In this document: positions 50,422 to 62,482 of the stretch, piece by piece
Layout of the letters: every line of letters begins with the position of its first letter
Position numbering within the stretch: the stretch's first letter is position 1
Origin: Hypericum androsaemum
Lineage: Eukaryota; Streptophyta; Magnoliopsida; Malpighiales; Hypericaceae
Length of the DNA stretch: 64,000 nucleotides
Reading direction: 5' to 3'
Assembly: GCA_963995505.1 (NCBI GenBank)
Contig: OZ023190.1
Location: forward strand, 13,634,092 to 13,698,091
Notes under the pieces: generated by a model
Database searches by the model: none
What the model was told of the DNA's origin: nothing
The model's input: only the letters and a program-made list of their open reading frames with translations
Position numbers and translations under genes: made by a program

Positions 50422-50696
50422 CCTAGGTCGAAATTTTTTTTCGATCTGGGTCCCCAAGTCGAATATTTTTTTCGACCTGGGCCCAAATCGAAAATAATTT
50501 TTCGACCACGGAAGTCGAAATTTTTTTTCGATTTTGGTCCCAAGTCAAAAAAATATTTCGACCTGGGGTTCCTTGGTCGAAAAAAATTTTCGATTTTGAA
50601 AAGCGACACTATTTCCGGAATTTTTTCAACAGTAACACCATTTTGGGGATAAATTGGTACTGTAACACTATTTTGGGCAATACCCGCTTTAAGTTT
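50422..50696 (-). repeat. Right TIR of the MULE
   Basis: Inverted copy of 44149-44412; the terminal motif read inward is CGGGTATTGCCCAAAATAG. A long apparent open frame on the minus strand here (50052-50609) comes from the TIR's repeated CGAAA motif and is not a gene. Confidence 0.88.
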
Positions 50697-50977
50697 TAAC
50701 GGATCGCTCCATCAAATCAACAGTTTCAACGGGCGGAGACACTAAATTGACTGTTTCCACTCCTACTATTCGGAAAAAATGAAGAGAAAAACTATTTCCA
50801 CTCCTACTCTTCAGTAAAAAAAAAGAGAGAGACTATTTCCACACCCCCTTCCCGGCCTATTTAATTACGACCAATCCAAAATCCCAATCGTTATTTATCT
50901 AACCCCCACACACTCTAAACCCAACGGTCTCTCTCTCCCCTCTACACGCACCTTCCCTCCCAGAACGCCACCGTATC

Positions 50978-53900
50978 ATGGGCTGCGTCTATTCCCGAGC
51001 TTGCATCGGCGAAATCTGCGCCCCGAAATCCCCCCACGTGAAGCCCCAAACCGCCGTGGAGGCCCCGACCGCCACGTCATCATCATCCGGATCGGAGAAC
51101 GGGGACCGCCTCCTCGAGCTCCACCCCCCGGACACGGCCATAACGCGCCTCTCGCGCGTGTCATCCCAGTTCCTGCCCCCCGAGGGCTCCAGGCGCGTGA
51201 AACTCCCCTCCTCCGGGTACGAGCTCAGGTACTCGTACCTCTCCCAGAGGGGGTACTACCCTGACGCGCTCGACAAGGCTAATCAGGATAGTTTCTGCAT
51301 CCACGCGCCGATTGGATCCTCCCCCGACGACCACTTCTTCGGCGTCTTCGACGGCCACGGCGAGTTCGGCTCACAGTGCTCCCAGTTTGTCCGGCGCCGC
51401 CTCTGCGAGAACCTCCTCCGGTGCCCTAGCTTCCACGTCGACCCCGCCGAGGCCCTCCACGCGGCCTTCCTCGCGACGAACTCCCAGCTCCGCGAAGACT
51501 CCCTCGACGACTCCATGAGTGGAACCACCGCCGTCGCGGTGCTCGTCCGCGGCCGCACCGTCTTCGTCGCCAACTCCGGCGACTCCCGCACGGTGGTCGC
51601 GGAGCGGGACGGAGACGGCGCGGGGGTCGTCGCGGTGGATTTGTCCATCGACCAGACGCCGTTCCGGGAGGACGAGCTGGAGCGGGTGAGGATGTGTGGG
51701 GCCCGGGTGATGACGCTGGACCAGATCGAGGGGCTCAAGGACCCGGAGGTGAAGTGCTGGGGGGACGAGGAGGGGGAGGATGATGGGGACCCGCCGCGCC
51801 TGTGGGTCGCCAATGGGATGTACCCAGGGACCGCCTTCACTCGGAGCATTGGGGATTCCGTTGCTGAGAGTATCGGTGTCGTTGCGAACCCCGAGATTTC
51901 CGTACTGGAGCTCACCGAGAGGCATCCCTTTTTGGTGCTGGCCAGTGACGGTGTCTTCGAGTTCATGTCTAGCCAGAATGTGGTTGACATGGTAAGGTAT
52001 CTTCTCGGTTTGTTGGTTTCCTTTTGCTGTTGTGAACAAGTACTCAATCACATTATATATGCTGGGTTACGATTCAGTTAGTGGCTAGTGTGAGTGTTTA
52101 GCTTAAAATCTTCTCAAAAGAAAAGTGTTTAGCCTAAAATAGGATAGGGACGTGAGGGAAATTAGGTGAAAGGAGAACAGTTACGAGCAGCTATCAAGGT
52201 TCTACATACAACACTCCTGTCGGTTATTTTGGAAAGAAATGAATTGCGACCTGAACCAGGTCAGGTAACAACGTTCGAGCGAAAGATTTCAGTTATGCTC
52301 TCCTACAGGGAATCTTTGTGGTCTGCATCATGGCAAAATGTATTTGCTTTCTGCAAACCACTGATTGATCCTTTTTATTTGCCGGGAGAATGAACGTTCC
52401 TGACCTTAGTTACCTGCAGCAGCAACCACGCATTTGTGATGGTGTTGCTCAAAGAATTAGAGGGTTACTTGTTGAATGCCCCAAGTTTCGACAAATTTGT
52501 TTTTAGTTATTAATTTCTAAAATATTGACTGCACCTTCTATACTACTCTTCTCTGTGATTGCTTCCTAACCAATGAACTAGTTTTTCTTTGCACTTTTAT
52601 CATAAATAGATATTATCTTGTTATTATGACTTTTTGTAGATTCTTAATACTTTAAAGCCATTATATTCATTTTCTTTTACATGTTTCCAGGTCGCAAAAT
52701 ATAAAGATCCACGTGATGCTTGTGCTGCAGTTGTAGCCGAATCATACCGACTTTGGCTTCAGTATGAAACTCGCACCGATGACATCACTGTGATAGTTGT
52801 GCATATTAACGGCTTAACTGGTGTAAGTTGACCTGCTCTGTTTGATATATATTTTCCACATTTTTTACCTTTTCTGAATGGTAATTTTATCCTCGTGGTT
52901 AATCTCTATTGTAGCATGTCCATCGATTCTTTTATTGCCTTGCTCTTTCCGTTGATTCTTTTATTACCTTGCTTTATCTACTATACAGAGTGCTGCTGGG
53001 CAATCAGCAGGCCAAGGTAATTTGATACGGACCAATGTGCCTCAAATTGTAGAAATGACAGGGTCAGAATCTCCTGCAACTTTGAGTTGGAACTCCAGGA
53101 ACCAACGTGTGAGGCATGATTTATCGAAGGCACGTCTACGCGCAATTGAATGTTCTTTAGAAAAGGGCAAAGTATGGGTTCCTCTGTCTTCAGCTCATCG
53201 GAAAACATGGGAAGAAGAAGTACATACTCTGTCTCATCGATTGAATGAACTAACTGAGTATTCTTGGTACCCTATTAGTTAGCTCTTGGAAATTGCAAAT
53301 GACATGCTGTTATATATGGGACAGGCACACATCGAGAGGGCTTTGCATGACCATTTTCTCTTCAGGAAGCTCACTGATTCTCAGTGCCACGTTCTATTAG
53401 ACTGCATGCAAAGAGTTGAAGTCCAGCCTGGAGAAGTTGTAGTGAACGAGGTCAGTTTACTTTTCTGTAATTCCGTCCCTTCAAATCGGAGATCCAATGA
53501 TTAGGCCTGTGGTAATTGGTGTCGATCTCATTGCGGATAACCTGATTGTTGTAATTGTATAAATGGGAAAGCAGTGAAACTAAAAGAACCTTTGTCTCCT
53601 AATAAACAATGGTATCTAGAAGATGCTTGGGATATCAGAAACTTCCTACCTTCTGGATGGAGAGCTCTTGTCTGCATGCCTATTGACATCAAGCTGCGTG
53701 GTTTAATAAAATTAGTTTGTCTTACGTTCTGATTTGAGTTAATTTAAAGTCTAAATCATGATACTGGTTTTCACGTCACCAAAATTGTCAGGGTGGTGAA
53801 GGTGATTGCTTTTATGTCGTTGGTAGCGGGGAATTTGAGGTTTTGGCTACACAGGTTTGCCAGTTTCTGTCTCATTCAACCATTTAGTTCCGTGCATATT

Positions 53901-56900
53901 TTATTCAGGACCATAGCTCTATTGTAAATTTGCCAAATCATTGCAGGAAGAGAAAAATGGTGAGGTGTCTAGGATTCTGCAACGGTATACATCAGAGAAA
54001 CTATCATCTTTCGGAGAATTGGCTCTAATGTGGGTGATTCTTTTACCAGCTCTGACATACTTCTTTTCATGCATGAATTTTTTGTACCATTTCTAAAGTT
54101 GCAGTATAACTTGGTCGATTTGTCCTGGTTAATGACATATGATGTCATATAGCAAAGTACATTACTACTCTAGTGGGTGCAGTGATGTGTATCAGAAACA
54201 TATTATTACAGTTCCGGACGAATTCCACAAATCTTAAACATGATCGGAGTGTCCTTTTTATGAGAAAAGGGAAACACAAAGGGAGTATTTCTCTCGATTA
54301 AAAGCTTTTAGGATTGTTTACACATCCACCTACAAACTCTTTACCAAAAAGTGGAAACACTCCATTTTCTAATCAGCTTTACAGACAGGGAATTTGTTGA
54401 TAATAATGATGCCACTCCTTTGAATATTAGCAGAAGGGTACTGTTCCAAACAGCTTCTTCCCTAGTGAAGACCCTCGGAGGAATTAAACTGTTCCGAATC
54501 AACCCCAAGGCACCCTTGTAGTCCAAGTAGAAATGAAACTATCACTATGGTTCTAGGACCACCTGTTCTGCTGCTCACCTTATCACTTTTATAATTTGCA
54601 CCAATTAGATTTCGTTGCAATAACAGATTTTTCTTTATCTTTCATTCCTTTATTAATCTTCTTGCCGGCACTATCCTTTTGTAAAGGATAGTTTTGTGAA
54701 TGGTTCGAATGTTCGTTGAACTGTCTTTCAAATGTTCATTTTTTTCTGTGTTAATGTCAACCATTAAGGCCATATATCTAAAAGTTTCTCCATTTTGGAA
54801 CTGAAATCTTTATTATTCCATTAATGATCTTATTTTTATTTTTTTGAGAAATATGATCTTATTTTTATTGATGTCAATTAAAAGGTACAACAAGCCTCTC
54901 CAATCATCTGTTCGGGCGGTTACGGGTGGAACATTATGGGCTTTGAAAAGAGAAGACTTTCGAGGGATTCTGATGTCTGAATTTACTAATTTATCATCCA
55001 TGAAGCTGCTCCGGTCGGTAGATCTCCTTGCAAAGTTGACAATTTTGCAGCTTAGTCATATTGCAGATTCACTAGCTGAAGTTTCCTTCTCAGATGGGCA
55101 AATAATTGTGGATGAGGTGAACCTTTACTTTTTTGAAATGTGCCAACATTTTTTTCCTTTTCAAAAAAGGATGTTGCTAACAATCAGAGTTATGATTTTC
55201 TTCTCTCTTTTTTCTGGCCTGTATATGCAGAATGAAGGGCTTTCTGGGTTATACATCATCCAGAAGGGTAAAGTGAGAATCACATTCTCCCAAGAATTGC
55301 TACCTAGCGAGAATGTTGAAAGTCTGAAATCTGACTATCAGAAGGACGATCAAGCTACACAAAGTGGCCAGCAGTGCTCATTGGAGAAAATAGAGGGAAG
55401 CTACTTTGGCGAATGGGCCCTCCTTGGTGAACATGTTGGTCCACTGAGGGCAATGGCTGTGGGGGACTGCATATGTTCTATCTTGTCAAAAGAGAAGTTT
55501 GATTCAGCTGTTGGGCCTTTGGCAATGCTTTCTCAGGATGTTGAGAAGTAGGTCATGTACAAAGCACCATATCTAATTTTTTGGAGCTGAATTTTGTAGA
55601 TGACATTGCAAATTCGATATGTTAAATTTATCAAAAAAATTAGGCCCAAGGATACTCCCGCACCTTTACATAAGGAATCTGCCAAAAGTACCCAATGTTT
55701 CAGCTCCTTCAAAGATCTCCCTCTCTGATTTGGTGAGGTATGTTCTGGTGCTTTTAGCTTCATTTCATTGGTGTTATACTGAATCTGACTAGCAGCAGGT
55801 ATGACCTGATGACATCTACTATGCAAGGAGTGGCAGACTTGCTTGTATACCTCCGACTGCAGTAAGATAGGCCCTGTTGCTTTGAAGGATTCAGGTTTGC
55901 TTTATATACTTCGTTGCACCTTAATTATTCATGTCATAGTGCGTGACAGTTTAGTCCTCTCGATTACAAGAGTTCTGATGATATTACTTCTACATGGAAT
56001 CTTCTTTCAGAAAATTTGCTTAGTCTGAAAAAGGTTTACTAAGCAGAGGATGAAAAGTCTTGGAAAGGAGGCTAAGTTACGAAAGAGAAAACCTACTGAA
56101 GAGTATGAATCCATCGGTCACCGTACCAGAGGTTTTATGTACTTGTGCCAATAGGTCACATGCTGTCATTCAGCTTAATGCGTGCCTTGCATCCCCTTCG
56201 GCTTCAGTTCTTCACTCGGCACTTAATGAAACATCTGCAAAATACTGTGCTGCCTCTGTTGTTGTTGCCTTGGAAGACTTGCACAAGGTCGGTGTTCGGT
56301 TGTGTTGTCCCCAATATTTTTGTTTGATTTCGGAGCGGCATACTCCACAGAGGTTTCTCCCCTGATGTCTTAATGTTGGACCAGGCAGGACGTATAAAGG
56401 TTTGTTTGGCACCTCATGTTTGTGCTTATTTCTGTCTTCTTGCTCTTGCTATTGGCATGCAAATGACTTTTTCGTGTGTGATTTTTTCCTTCACTCATAA
56501 TTTTGCTGCATTCGCTCAACTTCTGCTTACCTTTTTTTTTTCTTCCTCTTTCTGTTCTCTTGGACTGCAGGTAGTAGAATTCAGATCTGGAAAGAAGAAG
56601 TGGGAAGAGAGAACGTTCACATTTTGTGGAATGGCAGACTCTTTGGCCCCGGAGATGGTCCTGGGAAATGAACATGATTTCCCTGCTGTCGGTACTCCGT
56701 TTTTTCTTCAGCCGGAATTCGTTATAATTTTCCAGCTTATAAGATGGTCATTTCTCCAGAGAAAAACAGATATATTGTGCTGAAAAGTTTCATGGTCTCC
56801 AGGCGAATGGTCTGATTTCTCTTAGTAAACGTGCAGGCGGGCACTGTGTATCGATCTACTTTATGTGCTACATGGCGAAATGGCGTTAGGGCCTCGAAGA

Positions 56901-56994
56901 GAAAGTGAGATGGATCCACATGCCAAGATTGCGAAAGGACTACTAGCTCTTCCACCAACATTCAGCCCAGAAGCTGTTTGATCTCGTCGGCAAG
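50978..56994 (+). CDS. PP2C - cyclic-nucleotide-binding - kinase fusion gene (plant PKG type), kinase part decayed
   Basis: The family (At2g20050-like, reported as plant cGMP-dependent kinases) joins a PP2C phosphatase, two cNMP-binding domains and an AGC-like kinase. Intact exons: 50978-51991, 52691-52822, 52989-53219, 53325-53450, 53792-53854, 53947-54029, 54885-55116 and 55231-55547, about 732 residues. The N-terminus [14 protein letters not shown] is a myristoylation/palmitoylation signal, so membrane attachment is likely. PP2C metal motifs: [12 protein letters not shown] (D125), [20 protein letters not shown] and [10 protein letters not shown]. First cNMP cassette: FGELALM plus [12 protein letters not shown]; second: [20 protein letters not shown]. 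Exons from 55644 on carry several frame breaks (separate entry). Exon 1 is strikingly GC-rich compared with the rest. The ATG lies only 281 bp from the MULE end; TATTTAA at 50859-50865 could be its TATA. Confidence 0.88.
55644..56994 (+). pseudogene. Decayed kinase region of the PP2C-cNMP-kinase gene
   Basis: Exon 55644-55732 changes frame at CCC (55691-55693): HKESAKST is in one frame and [13 protein letters not shown] in the next. Exon 55828-55894 ([17 protein letters not shown]) is clean. Exon 56011-56287 has an extra base in the A-run 56028-56032 and another break near 56080, after which [16 protein letters not shown] continues. A piece before 56399 gives [17 protein letters not shown] with an unclear 5' junction. 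Exon 56571-56691 gives [20 protein letters not shown], with EFR in place of the DFG position. The last piece 56837-56994 ([18 protein letters not shown]) has lost the codons for the Asp-Trp block and has an extra T near 56977. Kinase lobe subdomains X-XI and the C-terminal extension are absent. Confidence 0.82.
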
Positions 56995-58809
56995 GTCTGT
57001 TCCGCATTCATTCAACCATTTGTACTCTCTGTTTCCAGTTTTAGGGTTCCTGAGGATCAGATCCTTCTGTTTGTACCAGCTATGGAGGTCAATGAAAATG
57101 AATAAGCGGTTATGCGTTTTAAAATAAAGAAATTGATAAAGAGTGAATGCATTTGGATGCAACGTCTATAATGCATTTTTGTTTTGTCTGCAACTCCATT
57201 TATAGTTGAGTATTATGAGTCTTCAAAACTAAGTCCAGACGCACGAGAAAGTCAAAACCTAAAATTCATTTTCACGTAATTAATTTTGACGAAGGTCTTC
57301 ATATTATTGTGAAAAAATAGAAAAAAAAGTTACTTTTTGTGATCTTTTATGGGGAAGCCAAGTAATGGTACAATAAATACCCACCCGCTTATAATGCAAT
57401 ATGGGGTGAAAACTAAAAACATAGAACGGTAAACTCCTATATATCTACCCCTTAGAACGGTAAACTCCTATATATCTTACCCCAAGCAAAGGCTAAAAAC
57501 ACAAGTAAAAGGGAAGCTAAACAAGATGAATCACAATGGATCAACCGCGACCGGTGATTTATTGGTGCTGGCTGCAGCCACATGTCCGAGCAGTGCGGAG
57601 GGAGTGGTGATGATTGATCAGAACTTGGATCCGTGAACAGCTCCGGCGTACCAAGTCGCTTGTAGGAAAATGCTGGGTGAACGGCTTGAAAGCTATTCCC
57701 GGGAGGCGTGGTTCAAGTGGCAAAAGACGAACTAGAGTCGAGATTTATGAATCTAATATGATGTTCAAACTCCTAAAATGTTCACTTGTCAGAAAAATGA
57801 AAAACAGTTTGTCGGTTTTTTTCTTTTTAAAAAATACATGTCATGTCAAGTATTGAACTTTCTAGTGGATCGATGTTAAATGTATCTTTTAAACAGTTTC
57901 TGTTTTTATCACTAAACGAGTTTTTAGTTGGCAGTTCTTCACTTTCTTGGTTATGCTTTGATGGTGAGACTAATGTTTTGAAAATGTTAAGCATAATTTA
58001 ATGTTAGGGATGATAATGGACTGGATCGAAGTTAGTTCTACCGACAGATCTACATTTTTGAGATTTGATGTAGATTCGAATTTGGATTTGACATATGTAT
58101 TTTACGATCCAGATTTATTAGATAATAAATAGGTAAATCTTAGATCCAATTCATGGTTACCAATTTGACGATCTAAAAATTCTGTTGTTCGACTAATAAG
58201 AATGTGTTAACGTGTAACATAACTTATAACAAAGTTTCATCAAAGATAGTAACAGAGTTCATTATATATATATATATATAGATCTGGACCAATAGGATCC
58301 AGATCCCAAAAAAATATATTTGGATTCGATTATACGTGAATCTTTTTCTTGTCCTTGTAACAAACCCAAAACTCAAAAATGTTTAATCTGATGGAACTTG
58401 GATGTCATTTTATGAGTGTCCCCTAAGGGACATGGTCACAACAAATTGAATTGGATTATTAGGGATCCAAAGATGGGCTTATTGGGTATTTTTCAGAGCC
58501 TTTTCTGTTTTGTTGACCATTTAGTTGACAATCCTTTGCAGCAGAGTTTGACATTGGACATCTCCGATTTTATTTTTGTGAGAACTGATTAAAAACCCAT
58601 TAAAATCCCATTGCTAAATATTAAGAAGATAGATATTTGTATTTATCAGCCAATGAAAACGCCTTGTAAATTTCAAAAAGCTACCTACACCAATATTCTG
58701 TATCTGTCAGCAAGTATCCGAAGCTATTCTAAAATACGAACAAATAACGGTAAATTGCTCTCGGGTTCCTCGTGTACTCGTTTATCACTATCAGAACACC
58801 AATCTATAT
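56995..58809. other. Intergenic, no gene recognised
   Basis: AT-rich. A 31-bp tandem duplication (TAGAACGGTAAACTCCTATA) lies at 57422-57482, and a (TA)n tract near 58263-58280. No remnant of the missing kinase C-lobe was found here. Confidence 0.55.
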
Positions 58810-60081
58810 TCATACATGTAGTGTCTCCCCTGTTTTCTCAACCTGTTGTGACCTTTTCTCTCTATTTGCAAACCACTGAACTGTTCTTCTAGCAATTGGG
58901 ATCCAAATCCTCCTAACCCTTTCATCAGGTGTTCTGCTGCTATTATCACTATCCATACCCGAATTCGGATACCTTGGAAAGGAGGTAATCTCTGATATGG
59001 CCTTTCTGTCTCCTGGACTTGTGACAATTGAAGCAGAGGAGGAACAAGGAGGAGGACCCTCTAGTGAGCTTGGAGAGGCCTTGCCAATGCCACCACCAAA
59101 GCTCACCTTACTTTCAAACACCCTCTTCATCTCCAACTCCTCTCTGATCTTCATGATCTCCTGATTCTCTGCTCCTCTTCCGGGACAAGGTTTCCCGGCC
59201 TTCGGGTCGGGATTGGAGAACCTGTCGCTTGACATGTCGTTGAGCATCTCCGACTTGAGGAGCATCAAGTCGGAGGAGCTCACGTTGCTCCACCTGTTCT
59301 TGAAGACCACGTCGGATACCACAATCTTGTGGTTGAACTTGTGAAGGGCTTTTGTTTCCTCCTGCTGCTGCTCTTCAGGGTCAGGCTCCTTCTTGATCAA
59401 TTGCTCCTCGTCCTTGTTGATACCCTTCAGGATTTTCCTGAAGCTGCTCCCCACGCTGAACCTCGAAGACCCGCGATGGCTCTCCTCCCTCTGGACGAAA
59501 AGCTCCACGTTGGAATCGTCCGTTGGCTCGGGTTGGTTAAACTGGAACCGCATACTATTGGAGTAGGTGAAGATCGTAGGGTCATCAGGATTGACCTTGC
59601 ACCTGCAGAGAGGGCAGCTCGAGTGGTTCTCTAGCCACACATCGACACAACTGATATGGAAGGCGTGCTTGCACTCTGGAAGCAGCCTCAGGATCTCCAC
59701 ATCCTCGAACTTGGACAAGCACACCGAGCATTCTAGCCCGTCCCTCGAGCCCTTGAGCGAGGAGAACCTGAAGAAAGGGAGCGATTCGATGACGGTCTTG
59801 TCTATGCCGGAGAATCTCGAAGCTGACCGGACTAATCCAGGGCCCCTCGCCGATGTGCTACGTGCAAAAGAGCCTCGGTGGCAGAACTTGGCGTAGATGA
59901 GAAGGATAAATGTCACGGAGAACATAACACAGAGAATTCCAATTACCACTGCGAGGCTCGGTTGGAAGCTGGACACTGCATCAGGAGAAGGGGACCGATC
60001 CTGCTGATGCTCATTGGACTGTGCTTCAGCTTGGAACACCGCATAAACGAGGCCAGTGACGATCAAAACCCGACGGGCCAT
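58810..60081 (-). CDS. ATL-type RING-H2 E3 ubiquitin ligase (ATL42-like), intronless, 423 aa
   Basis: Membrane-anchored E3 ligase that passes ubiquitin from an E2 to targets. Residues 1-20 form a signal peptide (MARRVLIVTGLVYAVFQAEA), 43-64 a transmembrane helix, and 91-103 the GLD motif (SGIDKTVIESLPF) that defines ATLs. The RING-H2 domain has C118, C121, C137, H139, H142, C145, C156 and C159 in perfect C3H2C3 spacing, with the PELCKHxFH-type PECKHAFH and the Trp in VDVWLENHSSCPLCR that contacts the E2. The long C-tail contains NVELFVQREESHRGSSRFS, a Glu/Gln-rich stretch and RKAISEITSFPRYP, features of the ATL42/43 branch. Single-exon structure and length fit the family. A TATA-like TATTTATTC lies about 150 bp upstream on the minus strand. 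The target is unknown. Confidence 0.94.
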   Translation of the reverse strand: MARRVLIVTGLVYAVFQAEAQSNEHQQDRSPSPDAVSSFQPSLAVVIGILCVMFSVTFILLIYAKFCHRGSFARSTSARGPGLVRSASRFSGIDKTVIESLPFFRFSSLKGSRDGLECSVCLSKFEDVEILRLLPECKHAFHISCVDVWLENHSSCPLCRCKVNPDDPTIFTYSNSMRFQFNQPEPTDDSNVELFVQREESHRGSSRFSVGSSFRKILKGINKDEEQLIKKEPDPEEQQQEETKALHKFNHKIVVSDVVFKNRWSNVSSSDLMLLKSEMLNDMSSDRFSNPDPKAGKPCPGRGAENQEIMKIREELEMKRVFESKVSFGGGIGKASPSSLEGPPPCSSSASIVTSPGDRKAISEITSFPRYPNSGMDSDNSSRTPDERVRRIWIPIARRTVQWFANREKRSQQVEKTGETLHV

Positions 60082-62030
60082 CGGATTGGCGATAGGCCGA
60101 TCGATCGAATCCGTCTCTACGGGAATCTGCAGAGTTGGTGATCTCCTGCAAGCATCCTGTAATTGGAAGGTAGAGCAGAGGAGGTGATATGGTGTTCTTC
60201 TTTTATGTGAGGCTAAGGAAAAGAGGAGAATAAATATGTCACAAACCTCTTAAAAGGGTATCTCTATAATTTGGCAGTTTTCCTTGGTTGCTTCTTAGCC
60301 TGTTCTTTTCATTAATCCCAAATTGGCTTACTATATTATGTATATGAGATGCTGGTTTTTTAAAATAAACCCTGGAATTGAGTAGTGATGAAGAGGTGGG
60401 CATTAATTAAATATTAATCTCAAGATTATACTACCATCAGCTTTTTTTTTTTATTACTCAGACAGACATCTACCGAGCCAATTAATCTAGGTTCAGATTA
60501 CAACGGCAGACAACCATTAGCTAGTACTTGGTAGAGGCATTATCTATTACGCTATAGATATATAAAAAAATATTGAACCGTTGAAGATTGACAGCGCTAG
60601 CATCTAATTTACTAGCCATGGTAATAGTCGTTCGACGTTTGGACCATTTAGCATGCAATTTCCTTTGACCATTTCACGCCCATAACTAATCCATTAAATG
60701 GGCCGACATTACAAGGATAAAAATCGGTCTAAAAGTACTACATGCTTGATTTCACGATAATCAGCTTAGGATCTTATTTTAATTTTCAATATGTGGAAGT
60801 CGTGGCCATCGAGAAATCTATGTAGTTAGTTGCAAATTGCATCACATAGGCCACAATCCAATATATCGTATTCGAATACTATAATTTTAACAGTGTTAAA
60901 ATTTGGTCGAGAAAACTGTCACCGTCTATAACCCTATCCGATTCGAATGAGAACAAGCTTGAATCAAAGGATTTGTATGATTTGAGTATATGACAGATTG
61001 TCATCCATGATATATAGCCATGAACATGGCATTATTATATAGCAGCTTCCTTAATTCTTTCGTATTCGCTGGATAAACACGTACATGTATCTACTAATCT
61101 CACTTTCTTAATAATTGAGATATCATATCCCTACATATGTGCAGAGATCATGAGGCAGAATTGTTTTTTCCACCCTTTTTGGCTGTTCATATTGTATATA
61201 TTAAGGCTAGATCTAAATTGAGACTAGTACCAAATTGAATTGGAATGATTTGTACATCCTAAATGAGAAAACAATACATAAATAAGTAACAACCATTAGC
61301 ATATCGAAAAAGAACAAACATCACAATGAATTCACATTCTGGCTAGCTTATTTAGAATTTTTTTTCTACACTATATTATATCGTAATCGAATCGAATACT
61401 TTCAGATTCTATAAATATTTCTGACATTCATACCTCGGGGTGTTTTAAGGAACCGAACAAATGCACGAAAAAGCCGGCAGATGTTGCCCCAGGAAATCAC
61501 ATGGAAAGAGGGTTAGAGGGAGGAACTTCCATACAAAGTCAAAACGAATGATATATGCAAATTACAGGTAATCGATTCGTGACATATACGAAGTTTGTCT
61601 TGGTCCCGAGCGTTTCGTGACGCATGTTGTTTTGTTCAAGTCCCATGGGATTAACGTAACGGATCACGTCTATCGCAGTTCAGTCCAACCCTTTTATATT
61701 ATAAAATGCACTACTCGCCTTTCTTGATAAGCTAACCATTATTTTTTTTAATGTGTATCGAACGAATTTTATTTTAAAAGATGGTTCTTTTAATAGTATT
61801 TTTAAATCACAAAATTTGTATATAGTATTTTTTGAAGTGAATTCAATTTTTTTTACCATTTTGAAAAATTATAGTTAATTTTTAATTTCGGGTGAGCAAC
61901 AAGATATATATTTAAAAAAGTGTGTTTATTTAATCCGCATAAGGATGTGATTTTGTGTTTGTCCACGACTTGTGATAGTATATGGCTATTTAATATGTTT
62001 CAACAAAAACTATAGTAATATGCTTTTTTA
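60082..62030. other. ATL promoter and intergenic AT-rich region
   Basis: 60082-60250 holds the ATL leader and proximal promoter. Beyond that I see no gene, RNA or definable repeat. Confidence 0.5.
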
Positions 62031-62482
62031 CTTAGTTTTTAAAAATACGATCCGACCGGTCAAACCATGAATCAGACTCAAATCCGGGTCCGAAAAGATG
62101 GTTAGGATGCCAACCTTACCAACCGGACGAAATTCGGTCGGACCGAGTGTGTTGGTCAATTTTTCTGACTCGGACCGGGCGGTCTGACCAGATTTTGCCC
62201 AACCCAAACCAAAAAAAATTAGATGCGAACTCGATTTTTCGAAATCAACACAAAATAAACTAAATCAACATAGACAATAATGCTAGAGATGAAATAAATT
62301 GACCAATATATGGAGAATATAGGATATATGGAGGATATAGGTTTTTAAACATATAATTTAGTCTATATATTATTTTAAAATAGAAAAATATATATAAATA
62401 TCTGGTCCGACCAGTCGAATTGGTTGACTCGAAGGTCGGACCAAAATTCGGGTCGACCTCCGGGTCGTTTTTGAAAACTATG
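62031..62482. mobile_element. hAT-like non-autonomous element (MITE family A, 452 bp) with 8-bp TSD
   Basis: Left CTTAGTTTTTAAAAATACGA, right read inward CATAGTTTTCAAAAACGACC. Perfect 8-bp duplication CTTTTTTA at 62023-62030 and 62483-62490. It shares GGTCGGACC/GGTCGACC-rich interior phrases with 15569-16043. Non-coding. Confidence 0.78.

Larger units (their letters stand above)
44149..50696. mobile_element. Mutator-like element (MULE), 6.5 kb, with mudrA-type transposase and a PMD gene
   Basis: Inverted terminal repeats of about 265-275 bp (44149-44412 and about 50422-50696) start CGGGT(T/A)TTGCCCAAAAT. Between them lie a transposase pseudogene (+) with the MULE DDE core and SWIM zinc finger, and a plant mobile domain gene (-) facing it. 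The TIRs are made of repeated ACCCAGGTCGAAA / TTTCGACCTGGG palindromes. A 9-11 bp target duplication could not be identified at the borders, so exact ends may be off by a few bases. Confidence 0.88.

Noticed and set aside
50047..50609. 185-codon minus-strand frame rich in Arg, Pro and Ser
   Set aside because: It spans the right TIR and the GC-rich GACGGCGAGG repeats beside it; composition-driven.
51283..52051. Two long minus-strand frames (254 and 226 codons) opposite the PP2C exon
   Set aside because: Antisense artefacts of a GC-rich exon; the plus strand has a full PP2C domain.
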